The notes: generated by a model not told the origin, from the sequence alone. Positions 27,595 through 38,101 are shown, counted from the first letter of the stretch. The stretch is 64,000 bases of DNA from an uncultured Pelagibacteraceae bacterium (GCA_902527215.1 CABZOF010000001.1:499498-563497), one strand, 5' to 3'. Made by a program: numbers and translations.

Positions 27595-29465
27595 TGTTAA
27601 ATCAAATTGGAAATTATTCACTTTATATTGCATTAATCTCGTCTATTTTGATAATCATTCAGTCTCCAATATTATTAAGCCGAAATAATATAAATGTTAG
27701 TGGAAGAATTTTTTCACTAATTTCTATTCAATCATTAATGATTATAATAAGTTTCATTGCTCTTATAATAGCTTTTATAGTCTCAGATTTTAGTAATGAG
27801 ACAGTCTATAATAACTCTCATACTTCTAAACCCTTGTTCTATAAAATTTCAGGAACATGGGGAAACCATGAGGGAAGTTTACTTCTTTGGTTATTAGTAT
27901 TATCAATTTTTTTATTAATTTTTACAATTACTTCGAAAAATCTTTCAAACAAATATAGAATTTTAACTTTATTTTTTCAGGAAATAATAATTTTAGGATT
28001 TTTGTTATTTATTCTTTTTACTTCAAATCCCTTTATGAGCTTATTTCCAATTCCAAACGAGGGAACCGGTTTAAATCCAATACTTCAAGACCCTGCATTA
28101 GCAATTCACCCACCAATATTATACTTAGGATATGTTGGAGCATCTATTATTTTTTCTTCTTCACTTGCAGCCTTAATATCCGGTTCTGTAAATAAAACTT
28201 GGGCTAAGCATATAAAGAATTGGGTACTAGTTTCATGGATTTTTTTATCTATTGGAATTTTATTAGGATCTATTTGGGCTTATTATGAGTTAGGATGGGG
28301 AGGTTTTTGGTTTTGGGATCCAGTTGAAAATGTATCCCTTATGCCATGGTTTTGTTTAACAGCTTTATTTCATACTGTTTTAACTTTAGAAAAAAGAGAA
28401 ATGTTTCAGTCTTGGGCAGTAATTTTATCAATTACAACTTTTTCATTAAGCATGAGTGGAACATTTCTCGTTAGATCTGGTATTTTAAATTCAATACATA
28501 CTTTTGCAAATGATCCATCAAGAGGAGTTTTTATTCTTTGTTTTTTATTTATATTAATTACGTTGTCTATTTTTATTTATTTTTTTTATCAAAACAAAAT
28601 CAAAAACAATTTCTCAAAAACTTATATTGTTAGTAAAGAAGCAGCAGTTCTTATCAATAACTTATTCATGATGTTTTTTTTATCAGTAGTCTTAATTGGT
28701 ACAGTTTATCCAATATTTCTAGAAGTATTAAATAATGATAAAATTTCAGTTGGTCCCCCTTTTTATCATAAATTAATTGTACCTTTTATGATCCCTTTTT
28801 TAATTTTTATGGCAATTGGACCAAATCTTAATTGGATAAAAGATAAAATAAATAAAATTAATCTACAGCAACTTTTATTTTTTATTTTATCAATAATTAT
28901 TTCTTTTATTTTTTTAAAAAGAGTTGGAATTTCCTATTTACTTTCACTCCCACTATTTATAGCAAGCTTTTTTCTTTTCTTTATTACTATTAAAGATTTT
29001 TCAGTAAAAAAAACAAATTTATCACAAAAAATTTCTCATTTTGGTTTTAGTTTGTTTATTTTAAGTGTTTTAATTAATGGTGTTCTTGCTAAAGAATATT
29101 CATCTAATATGAAAGTTGGCGATGAAAGAAAATTTTTAAATAAAACAATCAAATTTGAAAGTCTAAAAATTAATGAAAATAAAAATTATCAATCTTTAGA
29201 AGCAAACTTTAAAATTACAGATAAAAATAATTCGATTAATTTAAAACCAGAAGTTAGAGTTTATGATCAGCCACAGACAATAACCAGTGAAGCTGATATT
29301 AAATCAACACTATATTCAGACAATTTTTTAGTGTTTAATATATTAAAAAATGATGGATTTTATAATGTTAGATATCAAATAAAACCATTTATGATATGGA
29401 TTTGGATATCAATAATATTAATTTCCTTTGGAGGGATATTAAGCATTGTAAAAAAAAATGGTTAA
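27594..29465 (+). CDS. ccmF: Heme lyase CcmF
   Basis: GTWGNHEGSLLLWLL, LQDPALAIHPPILYLGYVG, WAYYELGWGGFWFWDPVENVSLMPW. Confidence 0.95.
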   Translation: MLNQIGNYSLYIALISSILIIIQSPILLSRNNINVSGRIFSLISIQSLMIIISFIALIIAFIVSDFSNETVYNNSHTSKPLFYKISGTWGNHEGSLLLWLLVLSIFLLIFTITSKNLSNKYRILTLFFQEIIILGFLLFILFTSNPFMSLFPIPNEGTGLNPILQDPALAIHPPILYLGYVGASIIFSSSLAALISGSVNKTWAKHIKNWVLVSWIFLSIGILLGSIWAYYELGWGGFWFWDPVENVSLMPWFCLTALFHTVLTLEKREMFQSWAVILSITTFSLSMSGTFLVRSGILNSIHTFANDPSRGVFILCFLFILITLSIFIYFFYQNKIKNNFSKTYIVSKEAAVLINNLFMMFFLSVVLIGTVYPIFLEVLNNDKISVGPPFYHKLIVPFMIPFLIFMAIGPNLNWIKDKINKINLQQLLFFILSIIISFIFLKRVGISYLLSLPLFIASFFLFFITIKDFSVKKTNLSQKISHFGFSLFILSVLINGVLAKEYSSNMKVGDERKFLNKTIKFESLKINENKNYQSLEANFKITDKNNSINLKPEVRVYDQPQTITSEADIKSTLYSDNFLVFNILKNDGFYNVRYQIKPFMIWIWISIILISFGGILSIVKKNG

Positions 29466-29991
29466 AAATATTAAGCTAATCTCAGTAGTTTTTTTAGTTA
29501 TTTTAAGTTTTTTTATACTTCTTAAAGGCTTGAATAAAACAAATAATTATTCCCCTAATTTAAACTCAAGTAAGATTGATTTTAACTTTAAGGCAAAGTT
29601 TCTTTACTCTGATGAAGAAACAACATTATATGAATTAATAAATGATAAAGATTTTTCAATAATTAATATTTGGGCTTCATGGTGTCTACCTTGTAGGGAT
29701 GAGCATTCTTTTCTATTAAACCTCAAATCATTGGATAAATTAAATATAATAGGAATTAATTATAAAGATAATGAGATTAATGCAAAAAAATTTATTAAAG
29801 AACTGGGTAACCCTTATTCTAAAATTGTAGTTGACCCTTCTGGAGTTAATTCAATTGAGCTTGGAGCATATGGTGTACCCGAAACAATTCTTATAAATAA
29901 CAATTCTAAAACTATTTTAAAAAAATATATAGGTCCACTAGATGATGAGAAATTTGCTGAACTTAAATTGATAATTAAAAATGAAAATTAA
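29458..29991 (+). CDS. ccmG: Thiol:disulfide interchange protein DsbE/CcmG
   Basis: NIWASWCLPCRDEHSFLL, GINYKDN, GAYGVPETILI. Confidence 0.92.
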   Translation: MVKNIKLISVVFLVILSFFILLKGLNKTNNYSPNLNSSKIDFNFKAKFLYSDEETTLYELINDKDFSIINIWASWCLPCRDEHSFLLNLKSLDKLNIIGINYKDNEINAKKFIKELGNPYSKIVVDPSGVNSIELGAYGVPETILINNNSKTILKKYIGPLDDEKFAELKLIIKNEN

Positions 29992-30343
29992 AATTTTGAT
30001 ATTTATAATAATTTGGTTAGTTAGCTTCTTTAATTTTTCTTATGCAGATAATTCTGAAAAGGTCGATCAAATTTCCAAAAATTTGAGATGTCTAATTTGT
30101 CAAGGACAATCAGTTTACGATTCCCAATCTGATTTTGCTTTAAGTATGAAAATTTTAATTCAAAACAAAATCGATGAAGGTCAAAATGATGAACAGATCT
30201 ATGACTTTCTTAAGAGCAAATATGGAGAGTGGATAGTGTATGATCCAGAAATTAACAAAAATACAGTTTTGCTTTGGGTATTACCTTTGATTTTATTTGT
30301 TTTTGGCAGTATTCTAATTCTTAGAAAAGTATCTATAAAGTAG
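29981..30343 (+). CDS. ccmH: Cytochrome c maturation protein CcmH
   Basis: LRCLICQGQSVYDSQSDFA, YDFLKSKYGEWIVYDP. Confidence 0.94.
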   Translation: MKIKILIFIIIWLVSFFNFSYADNSEKVDQISKNLRCLICQGQSVYDSQSDFALSMKILIQNKIDEGQNDEQIYDFLKSKYGEWIVYDPEINKNTVLLWVLPLILFVFGSILILRKVSIK

Positions 30344-30356
30344 ATACAAATTTTTT

Positions 30357-30857
30357 ATGCAAACCATTTTAAAATTATTGTTAATTTATTTTTTGCTGGG
30401 TTTTAATTTAACAAACGCTGATGGACATAGTTCTAATGAAAATTGGAGTTTTTATACTGGAACGTTTGATTTTAGTGATGAGGGAAAAAAGTCTACTTTA
30501 TTTGGTATACAGCATATTAATACTGGAAAAGATAAAGAGAGTTTTTTAGGTATCCTTCAACCAGTAACAGGTCTAATGGTGACGGCAGATAACGCTGCAT
30601 ATATTTATACAGGTTTTCAAATTTACAATGAGGGTCCTTTGAAGTTTACTCCAAGTTTTACTCCTGGTCTATATTCTGAAGGTGATGGTAAGGACTTAGG
30701 TCATGTTATAGAATTTAAAACAGAAATACAAATTTCTTATGAATTTTCATCAAATAGTGAAATAGCAGTGTCCTATAATCATATATCTAATGCGAGCCTT
30801 GGAGATAAAAATCCTGGGGCAAATAGTTATATGTTTAATTATATAAAAAAATTTTAA
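30357..30857 (+). CDS. Acyloxyacyl hydrolase / lipid A deacylase PagL-like
   Basis: Signal peptide; PSFTPGLYSEGDGKDLGHVIEFKTEIQISYEF; active-site-like YNHISNASLGDKNPGANSY. Confidence 0.82.
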   Translation: MQTILKLLLIYFLLGFNLTNADGHSSNENWSFYTGTFDFSDEGKKSTLFGIQHINTGKDKESFLGILQPVTGLMVTADNAAYIYTGFQIYNEGPLKFTPSFTPGLYSEGDGKDLGHVIEFKTEIQISYEFSSNSEIAVSYNHISNASLGDKNPGANSYMFNYIKKF

Positions 30858-30866
30858 TTTAATAAT

Positions 30867-32021
30867 ATGAATTTAAAAAATTGTCACAATTACGGTGATT
30901 TTAGAAAATTGGCTAAAAAAAAATTACCTTCTCCAATTTTTCATTACATAGATGGTGCGGCAGATGATGAGATAACGTATGCTAGAAATACTAGCGCTTT
31001 TGACGATGTTGATTTAGTTCCAAATGTTTTAAGGGGAGTTGAAAATGTTGATCTCTCAACAACAATTTTTGGAAAAAAATTGGATTTACCATTTTATTTA
31101 TCACCTACAGCATTACAAAGACTTTTTCATTATGATGGAGAAAGAGCAGTTGGAAAAGCAGCTAAAAAATTTAATACTATGTTTGGTGTTTCAGCTTTGG
31201 CTACTGTTAGTGTAGAAGAAATTTCTTCTATGATTGACACACCTAAGATGTTCCAATTTTATTTTCATAAAGATAGAGGCCTTAACGACTCTTGTTTGGA
31301 GCGTGCGAAAGCAGCAAAATTTGATGTAATGGCTTTAACAGTAGATACTATTACGGGTGGAAACCGAGAGAGAGATTTAAGAACTGGTTTTACATCTCCA
31401 CCAAAACTAACTTTATCAAGTTTATTTAGTTTTGCTACTAAGCCAATGTGGGGAATAAACTATCTTACAAAAGGTAAATTTGAATTACCTCATCTTCAAG
31501 ATTTTGTTAAAGAAGGAACAAGCACTAACTCTTCGATTGGAAAGTATTTTTCTACCATGTTAGATCAATCTATGAATTGGAAAGATGCTGAAAATCTTTG
31601 TTCCAAATGGGGAGGTCATTTTGCACTTAAAGGCATTATGAGTGTTGAGGATGCTAAAAGAGCAGTAGATATTGGATGTACAGGTATAATGGTTTCTAAT
31701 CATGGAGGAAGACAACTCGACGGTTCTAGATCTCCATTTGATCAATTAGCAGAAATTGTTGATGCAGTTGGAGACAAACTTGATGTCATATGTGAAGGAG
31801 GAATACATAGAGGAACTCATATGCTTAAAGCATTATCTATGGGTGCCAAAGCTTGCTCAGGTGGTAGACTTTATCTTTATGCCTTAGCAGCAGCAGGTCA
31901 AGCAGGTGTAGAGAGAGCACTAAATCAATATAAAACTGAATTGCAACGTGATATGAAATTAATGGGTTGTACAAAAATTAGTGATCTAAATAGAGGTAAT
32001 TTAAGATTTAGAGGACAATGA
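30867..32021 (+). CDS. FMN-dependent alpha-hydroxy-acid oxidizing protein, copy 1
   Basis: FHYIDGAADDEIT, LTVDTITGGNRERDLRTGF, VSNHGGRQLDGSRSPFDQL. Confidence 0.9.
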   Translation: MNLKNCHNYGDFRKLAKKKLPSPIFHYIDGAADDEITYARNTSAFDDVDLVPNVLRGVENVDLSTTIFGKKLDLPFYLSPTALQRLFHYDGERAVGKAAKKFNTMFGVSALATVSVEEISSMIDTPKMFQFYFHKDRGLNDSCLERAKAAKFDVMALTVDTITGGNRERDLRTGFTSPPKLTLSSLFSFATKPMWGINYLTKGKFELPHLQDFVKEGTSTNSSIGKYFSTMLDQSMNWKDAENLCSKWGGHFALKGIMSVEDAKRAVDIGCTGIMVSNHGGRQLDGSRSPFDQLAEIVDAVGDKLDVICEGGIHRGTHMLKALSMGAKACSGGRLYLYALAAAGQAGVERALNQYKTELQRDMKLMGCTKISDLNRGNLRFRGQ

Positions 32022-33169
32022 GTTTAAAAAATTGCTATAACTTTGATGACTTTAGAAAGTTAGCAAAGAAAAAACTTCCAGCACCTATATTCCATTATAT
32101 AGATGGAGGAGCTGATGATGAAGTTACAATGAATAGAAACACTGATTCATTTAATGACTGTGATTTAATTCCAAATATCCTAAATAGTGTTGGTGAACCT
32201 GATTTAAAAACAGAGGTTTTTGGAACAAAGATGGATATGCCAATTTTTCTGTCTCCTACAGCTATGCAAAGTTTATATCACCCGGATGGAGATAAAGCAT
32301 CTGCTAGAGCTGCTGAAAAATTCGGAACGATTTATAGTATGTCTACCATGGCATCTTTTTCGATTGAAGAAATTTCAAATCTTTCAAGTGGGCCAAAAAT
32401 TTTCCAATTGTATATTCATAAGGATCAATCGATAACTAATGACTTAATTGATAGATGTAAGAGAGCAAACTTTAACGGAATGTGTATTACAGTTGATACA
32501 ATTGTTGCTGGAAATAGAGAAAGAGATCATAGAACAGGTTTTACCACACCACCTAAATTCACCTTAGATAGTCTGATGAGTTTTGCGATGAGACCTCAGT
32601 GGGTGTTTAATTATTTTACGAATAAGAAATTTGAGTTAGCTAATCTCAAGGACAAAGTTGAGAAAGGTACTAATATTGCTCAATCTGTTATGGGATATAT
32701 AAATGAACAATACGATCCTGCTATGAATTGGGAAGATGCAGAGTATTGTATAAAGAAATGGGACGGCCCAATTGCACTTAAAGGAGTTATGTCAGTTGAT
32801 GATGCTAAGAGAGCTATAGATATTGGATGTACTGCTGTAATGATATCAAATCATGGAGGAAGGCAGCTTGATGGGTCTAGATCTCCATTTGATCAAGTAA
32901 AAGCTATCAGAGATGCTGTTGGAGATAAATTAGAGGTAATTTTAGATGGTGGAGTTCGAAGGGGAACACATGTTCTTAAAGCGTTAGCCGCGGGTGCGAC
33001 AGCTTGTAGTTTTGGAAAAGCATTTTTGTTTAGTTTAGGAGCTGGCGGACAGCAAGGTGTCGAGAGATTATTACAAAATATGTATGATGAAATAAGAAGA
33101 AATATGATTTTGATGGGATGTAAAAGTATAAATGATCTAGACGAATCAAAAATTATATATCGAAGATAA
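32018..33169 (+). CDS. FMN-dependent alpha-hydroxy-acid oxidizing protein, copy 2
   Basis: FHYIDGGADDEVT, ITVDTIVAGNRERDHRTGF, ISNHGGRQLDGSRSPFDQV, LDGGVRRGTHVLKALA. Confidence 0.92.
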   Translation: MSLKNCYNFDDFRKLAKKKLPAPIFHYIDGGADDEVTMNRNTDSFNDCDLIPNILNSVGEPDLKTEVFGTKMDMPIFLSPTAMQSLYHPDGDKASARAAEKFGTIYSMSTMASFSIEEISNLSSGPKIFQLYIHKDQSITNDLIDRCKRANFNGMCITVDTIVAGNRERDHRTGFTTPPKFTLDSLMSFAMRPQWVFNYFTNKKFELANLKDKVEKGTNIAQSVMGYINEQYDPAMNWEDAEYCIKKWDGPIALKGVMSVDDAKRAIDIGCTAVMISNHGGRQLDGSRSPFDQVKAIRDAVGDKLEVILDGGVRRGTHVLKALAAGATACSFGKAFLFSLGAGGQQGVERLLQNMYDEIRRNMILMGCKSINDLDESKIIYRR

Positions 33170-33232
33170 AAAATTTTAATTAATAGACATAGTTAATCTT
33201 TTCAGTTAGTTTCCACGTTCAAAAATAATTTT

Positions 33233-34399
33233 ATGAGACTTGCTAAAAATTTAGAAAATTTAGGTACCGAATCCGCTTTTAGTGTATTGGCTGAAGCCAA
33301 AGCATTAGAGGCTAAAGGTCACCCAATGATACACTTAGGTTTGGGACAACCAGATTTTAAAACTCCTAAACATGTTGTTGAAGCCGCAAAAAAAGCTTTG
33401 GATGATGGTCATCATGGATATGTTATGTCAAATGGAATTCCAGAATGTAGACAAGCTGTAACTAGATGGATTAAAAAACGTTACAATGCTGACATAGATT
33501 TTGAGAGAATATTAATTATGCCAGGTGGAAAGCCTACAATGAGTTATGCAATTCAGTGTTATGGTGAACCTGGAGCAGAGATAATTCATCCAACACCTGC
33601 TTTCCCAATTTATGAGTCAATGATTAACTATACTGGTTCTACCCCAGTGCCATATGATTTAACTGAGGATAAAGATCTTAAATTTGATCCAGATAAAATA
33701 TTGTCACTTATAACTGATAAAACTAGATTATTAATTTTAATTAATCCAAATAACCCAACAGGAAGTTTTGTTGAAAAACCAGTCATAGATTATTTTGCCA
33801 AAGAATTAGAAAAACATCCACATGTTACAATCTTAAGTGATGAAATCTATAGTAGACAAATATTTGACTACAAAGAAATGCCATCGTTTTTTCATTATGA
33901 AAATTTAAGAGATAGATTAATTGTTTTAGAAGGTTGGAGTAAAGCATATTCAATGACTGGATGGAGATTAGGTTGGAGTTTTTGGCCAAACGAATTAGTT
34001 GAGCATGTGAATAAATTATTAATCAACAGTGTATCTTGTGTAAATGCTGCAGCACAATTTGCTGGTATAGCTGCTTTAGATGGTCCAGATGATTCAATTA
34101 AAGATATGTTAGATAAGTTTACTTTAAGGAGAAATTTAATTCATCAAGGTTTAAATGATTTACCAGGAATTGAATGTAGCCTCCCAGGTGGAGCTTTTTA
34201 CGCATTTCCAAATGTAAAAGGCACTGGAATGACAGGTGCGGAATTTTGTAAAAAAGCAATGCATGAGGCAGGGGTTGCAATAGTTCCAGGAACTGCTTTT
34301 GGTAAAACTTGCCAAGATTATGTGAGATTTAGTTTTGCCGCATCCAGAGATAACATACAACAGGCCTTAGAAAACATAGGCAAGATGCTTTCGAAATAG
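33233..34399 (+). CDS. Pyridoxal-phosphate aminotransferase, class I/II
   Basis: HLGLGQPDFKTPKHVVEAA, LINPNNPTGSF, SDEIYSRQIF, GWSKAYSMTGWRLGW. Confidence 0.92.
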   Translation: MRLAKNLENLGTESAFSVLAEAKALEAKGHPMIHLGLGQPDFKTPKHVVEAAKKALDDGHHGYVMSNGIPECRQAVTRWIKKRYNADIDFERILIMPGGKPTMSYAIQCYGEPGAEIIHPTPAFPIYESMINYTGSTPVPYDLTEDKDLKFDPDKILSLITDKTRLLILINPNNPTGSFVEKPVIDYFAKELEKHPHVTILSDEIYSRQIFDYKEMPSFFHYENLRDRLIVLEGWSKAYSMTGWRLGWSFWPNELVEHVNKLLINSVSCVNAAAQFAGIAALDGPDDSIKDMLDKFTLRRNLIHQGLNDLPGIECSLPGGAFYAFPNVKGTGMTGAEFCKKAMHEAGVAIVPGTAFGKTCQDYVRFSFAASRDNIQQALENIGKMLSK

Positions 34400-34436
34400 G
34401 CTGTATTTTTTAAAGAATTTTCTATAATATTTAATT

Positions 34437-35810
34437 ATGAACGAAATAGCCCAAATAGAATTAAAAAAAATCTTTAATGGTAGATTTTCGACATCAGAGT
34501 CTACTCGCGCAAACTATGCTAGAGGTGAAGATACGTATGATCCAATCCTTTCAAAAGCTGTCGTATTTCCAGAGACAAATGAAGAAGTTTCTCAATTATT
34601 AAAGTTATGTAATGAGCATAAAATTCCAGTTGTTCCATTTGGTACAGGTACTTCTTTGGAAGGTCACGTTGTAGGAAATCAAAACGGTATTACTATTTCT
34701 CTTGAAAAAATGAACAAAGTTTTAAGCGTAAATGCTGAAGACTTTGATTGTAGAGTTCAAGCAAATGTTACAAGAAAACAATTAAATGAATATTTAAGAG
34801 AGGATGGAGTATTTTTTCCAATTGATCCAGGTGCCGATGCTGCTCTTGGTGGAATGGCAGCAACCTCAGCTTCAGGTACAATGGCTGTGAAATATGGAAC
34901 TATGAGAACTGTAATTTCAGGTCTCACAGTTGTCCTTCCCAATGGAGATATTATTAAAACAGGAGCTAGAACAAAAAAAACATCAGCAGGATACAATTTA
35001 ACAAATTTATTCATAGGATCAGAAGGGACTTTAGGTATCATTACAGAAGTTCAATTAAGATTGTCCCCTATACCTGAGAGTATTATGAGTGCAGTTTGTT
35101 ATTTTCCAGATTTAGACTCAGCAGTTAAAGCGTCTCAAGAAGTTATTCAGTATGGAGTTCCCATAGCAAGAATTGAAATGCTTAATAAAGATCAGATGGA
35201 AATTAGTATTAAATATTCAAAATTAGAAAACATAAAAGCATCACCGACACTATTTTTTGAATTCCATGGAAGTGAGGCATCAAACAATGAGAATATTGGT
35301 ATTGTGGAGGAAATTTCAAAAAGCAATGGTGGAAGTGATTTTCAATGGGCATCTTCTCCCGAAGAACAAAAAAAATTATGGAAAGCAAGACATGATGTGT
35401 ATTATTCAGTCAAAGCTTTAGGAAACGACATGAAAGTTTATTCAACCGATGTTTGTGTTCCAATTTCAAGACTAGTCGAGTGTATATCTTGGGCAGAAAA
35501 AGAAGTACAAAAGCTAGGTTTAACTGCTCCAATGGTAGGCCACGTTGGTGATGGAAATTTTCACTCTATTGTTCTTTATGACCCAGAAGATCATGAAAAA
35601 CAAAAAAAAATCCGACAATACAGTGATGATTTAATAAACAAAGCACTCGAACTTGAAGGAACCATTACTGGAGAACATGGTATTGGTCTACAAAAGAAAC
35701 ATTACTTACTTAGAGAACATCCAGACAATGTACCTGTTATGAAATCTATTAAAAGATCTTTAGACGTAAATAACATAATGAACCCTGGTAAAATTTTCGA
35801 TTTAAATTAA
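34437..35810 (+). CDS. FAD-linked D-2-hydroxyacid oxidase/dehydrogenase (GlcD / D-lactate dehydrogenase-like)
   Basis: PVVPFGTGTSLEGHVVGNQNGITISLEKMN, GGMAATSASGTMAVKYGTMR, GSEGTLGIITEVQLRL, GHVGDGNFH, GEHGIGLQKK. Confidence 0.92.
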   Translation: MNEIAQIELKKIFNGRFSTSESTRANYARGEDTYDPILSKAVVFPETNEEVSQLLKLCNEHKIPVVPFGTGTSLEGHVVGNQNGITISLEKMNKVLSVNAEDFDCRVQANVTRKQLNEYLREDGVFFPIDPGADAALGGMAATSASGTMAVKYGTMRTVISGLTVVLPNGDIIKTGARTKKTSAGYNLTNLFIGSEGTLGIITEVQLRLSPIPESIMSAVCYFPDLDSAVKASQEVIQYGVPIARIEMLNKDQMEISIKYSKLENIKASPTLFFEFHGSEASNNENIGIVEEISKSNGGSDFQWASSPEEQKKLWKARHDVYYSVKALGNDMKVYSTDVCVPISRLVECISWAEKEVQKLGLTAPMVGHVGDGNFHSIVLYDPEDHEKQKKIRQYSDDLINKALELEGTITGEHGIGLQKKHYLLREHPDNVPVMKSIKRSLDVNNIMNPGKIFDLN

Positions 35811-35820
35811 TCCTACATCA

Positions 35821-36774
35821 ATGAAAAAAATTTTGGTCACAAGAAGATTAATTAGATCTTGTGAGGATAAGGCTAAAGAAATTTTTGATGCAAATTTAAA
35901 TTTAAACGATGAACTTTATTCTCAAAAAAAACTTATTGAGATGAGCGAGGGTTGTGACGGAATATTATCAGCTCTTACTGATAAGTTAGATGCTGAAACA
36001 ATAAATCAATTACCCGATACTGTAAAAATATTATCAAATTTTGCAGTTGGTTTTGGAAATATTGATTTGGATGCAGCAAGAAACAGAGGAATTGCAGTGA
36101 CTAATACTCCAGATGTTTTGACAGATGCAACAGCTGAAATTGGGGTTCTTTTAATATTGGGTGCTTGCAGGAGAGCCTCTGAGGGAATTGAAAGAGCAAG
36201 AGAAGGAGGTTGGGTTTGGTCAGCAGATTTATTAATAGGAAAACAATTAACTGGAACTAGACTAGGAATTTTAGGAATGGGAAGAATTGGACAAAAGATT
36301 GCAAAAGTCGCTAAATCTTTAGGTATGGTTATTCATTATCATAATAGATCAAAGCTAAGTGAAGATAAAGAGCAAGGTGCAGTTTATCATGACAACCTTA
36401 AAGATTTGTTATCAGTTTCAGATGTATTATCTGTTTGCTGTCCAGCATCAAAAGAGACGATTAACATGATAAACAAAGATACAATCGAATATTTACCAAA
36501 AGGAGCAATTGTAACTAATGTTGCAAGGGGTGATATAATAGAGGATGAAGCGATGGTTGATGCTCTTGATAGAAGAAAAGTTTATGCAGTTGGATTAGAT
36601 GTCTACAAAAATGAGCCAAATTTAAACAAAGGTTATTATAGGCATAAAAGCGCGTTTATTCTTCCACATTTAGGTAGTGCAACCAAGGAAACTAGAACAG
36701 CAATGGCTGATTTAGCAATAGATAACCTTGATGAATTTTTTAAGACAGGAAATTGCAAAAATAAAGTCAATTAA
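35821..36774 (+). CDS. D-2-hydroxyacid dehydrogenase (glyoxylate/hydroxypyruvate reductase-like)
   Basis: LSNFAVGFGNIDLDAARNRGIAVTNTPDVLTDATAEIG, LGILGMGRIGQKIA, VARGDIIEDEAMVDAL, PHLGSATKETR. Confidence 0.92.
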   Translation: MKKILVTRRLIRSCEDKAKEIFDANLNLNDELYSQKKLIEMSEGCDGILSALTDKLDAETINQLPDTVKILSNFAVGFGNIDLDAARNRGIAVTNTPDVLTDATAEIGVLLILGACRRASEGIERAREGGWVWSADLLIGKQLTGTRLGILGMGRIGQKIAKVAKSLGMVIHYHNRSKLSEDKEQGAVYHDNLKDLLSVSDVLSVCCPASKETINMINKDTIEYLPKGAIVTNVARGDIIEDEAMVDALDRRKVYAVGLDVYKNEPNLNKGYYRHKSAFILPHLGSATKETRTAMADLAIDNLDEFFKTGNCKNKVN

Positions 36775-36878
36775 CAATCTCAAGTTGTATTTAACCTATT
36801 TGTCCTAATTTTTAAAATGACTCTAAGTTACATTTATGTTTAATTATCATTAGTTAATTAACTAAAGAGGAGAAATAA

Positions 36879-38012
36879 ATGATTAAAGACAAAAAACTAA
36901 TGAGGGTAAAAAAAACGCCTTCAAGACGTAAGTTCTTTAAAGCTGCTGCTGCAACAGGTGTTGCCGCTGTAGCTGCATCATCTTTGTCTGCTCCAGCTGT
37001 TGCCAAAGACAGAATTGAAGTTTCAATGGTAGCAACTTGGGGAAGAGATTTCCCAGGTCTAGGTACTGGTGCACAAAGATTTGCGCAAAGAATTGGTGAT
37101 GTAAGTGATGGAAGAATTCAAGTTACTTACTACGCTGCTAACGAAAGAGTTAAGGCATTTGACTCATTTGATGAAGTTGCATCAGGTAACTCTCAAATGT
37201 ATCATGCTGCAGACTATTACTGGGTGAAAAAAGATCCTGCTTGGGGTTACTTCACTGCAGTACCTTTCGGTTTCACTTACACAGAAATGAATGCTTGGAT
37301 CAGATTTGCTGGTGGTCAACAATTATGGGATGAATTAGCAGATAAATTTGGTCTTAAAAATTTCATGTGTGGTGATACAGGAGTTCAAATGGGTGGATGG
37401 TTTAACAAGAAAATCAGAAGTCCAAATGACTTTAAAGGTTTAAAAATGCGTATGCCTGGATTAGGTGGTCAAGTTATTGGTAAACTTGGAGGATCTCCAG
37501 TTTCACTTCCTGGTGGACAAATTTATGAAAACTTAGTGTCTGGTGCAATTGATGCAACAGAATGGGTTGGTCCATGGAATGATGAAGCAATGAAATTCCA
37601 AGAAGCAGCTAAATACTACTACTATCCTGGAATGCACGAACCTGGTTCAATGTTAGCTTGTGGATGTAATAAATCTTGGTTTACAAGTTTATCAAAATCA
37701 GATCAGTTGTTAATCGAAGCTTGTGCGTCTACTGAAAACGACGTTATGATGTCAGAGTACAATGCTAAAAACGGAGCAGCATTAGCTAGATTGATAAACG
37801 ACCATGGTGTTAAACTAGAGAAGTTTAGTGATAAAGTTTACGATGGTTTTGGAAAAGCAGCAGAGGAAGTTTTTGAGGAAACTAGAGCAAGTAGTGGTCT
37901 CGCTGAGAGAATCCACACAAGTTTCTTAAAAGCTAGAAAAGAAATTGGTGCTTGGACAAACCTATCAGACTCACCTTACATTCAGCAAAGAAACAGAGTG
38001 CTAGGAATGTAA
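36879..38012 (+). CDS. TRAP transporter substrate-binding protein (DctP family, 2-oxo/2-hydroxy-acid type suspected), Tat signal
   Basis: SRRKFFKAAAATGVAAVAASS twin-arginine signal; ATWGRDFPGLGTGAQRFAQRI; GLKMRMPGLGGQVIGKLGGSPVSLPGGQIYENLVSGAIDATEWVGPWND. Confidence 0.92.
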   Translation: MIKDKKLMRVKKTPSRRKFFKAAAATGVAAVAASSLSAPAVAKDRIEVSMVATWGRDFPGLGTGAQRFAQRIGDVSDGRIQVTYYAANERVKAFDSFDEVASGNSQMYHAADYYWVKKDPAWGYFTAVPFGFTYTEMNAWIRFAGGQQLWDELADKFGLKNFMCGDTGVQMGGWFNKKIRSPNDFKGLKMRMPGLGGQVIGKLGGSPVSLPGGQIYENLVSGAIDATEWVGPWNDEAMKFQEAAKYYYYPGMHEPGSMLACGCNKSWFTSLSKSDQLLIEACASTENDVMMSEYNAKNGAALARLINDHGVKLEKFSDKVYDGFGKAAEEVFEETRASSGLAERIHTSFLKARKEIGAWTNLSDSPYIQQRNRVLGM

Positions 38013-38031
38013 TTACGTCTTTTATGTAATT

Positions 38032-38061
38032 AAAAGGGCCCTTAATTGGGCCCTTTTTTTT
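38032..38061 (+). terminator. Rho-independent terminator/attenuator between TRAP binding protein and membrane subunits
   Basis: aaaagggccc-ttaatt-gggccctttt followed by a T-run: perfect 10-bp stem. Confidence 0.9.
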
Positions 38062-38101
38062 AGTTTCAATAAAAGAAAATTTTTAGTATTAAAAAAAAAC
38101 C

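Noticed and set aside
38032-38061. Possible REP/MITE element
   Set aside because: A perfect stem with T-run just after dctP is fully explained as an intrinsic terminator.
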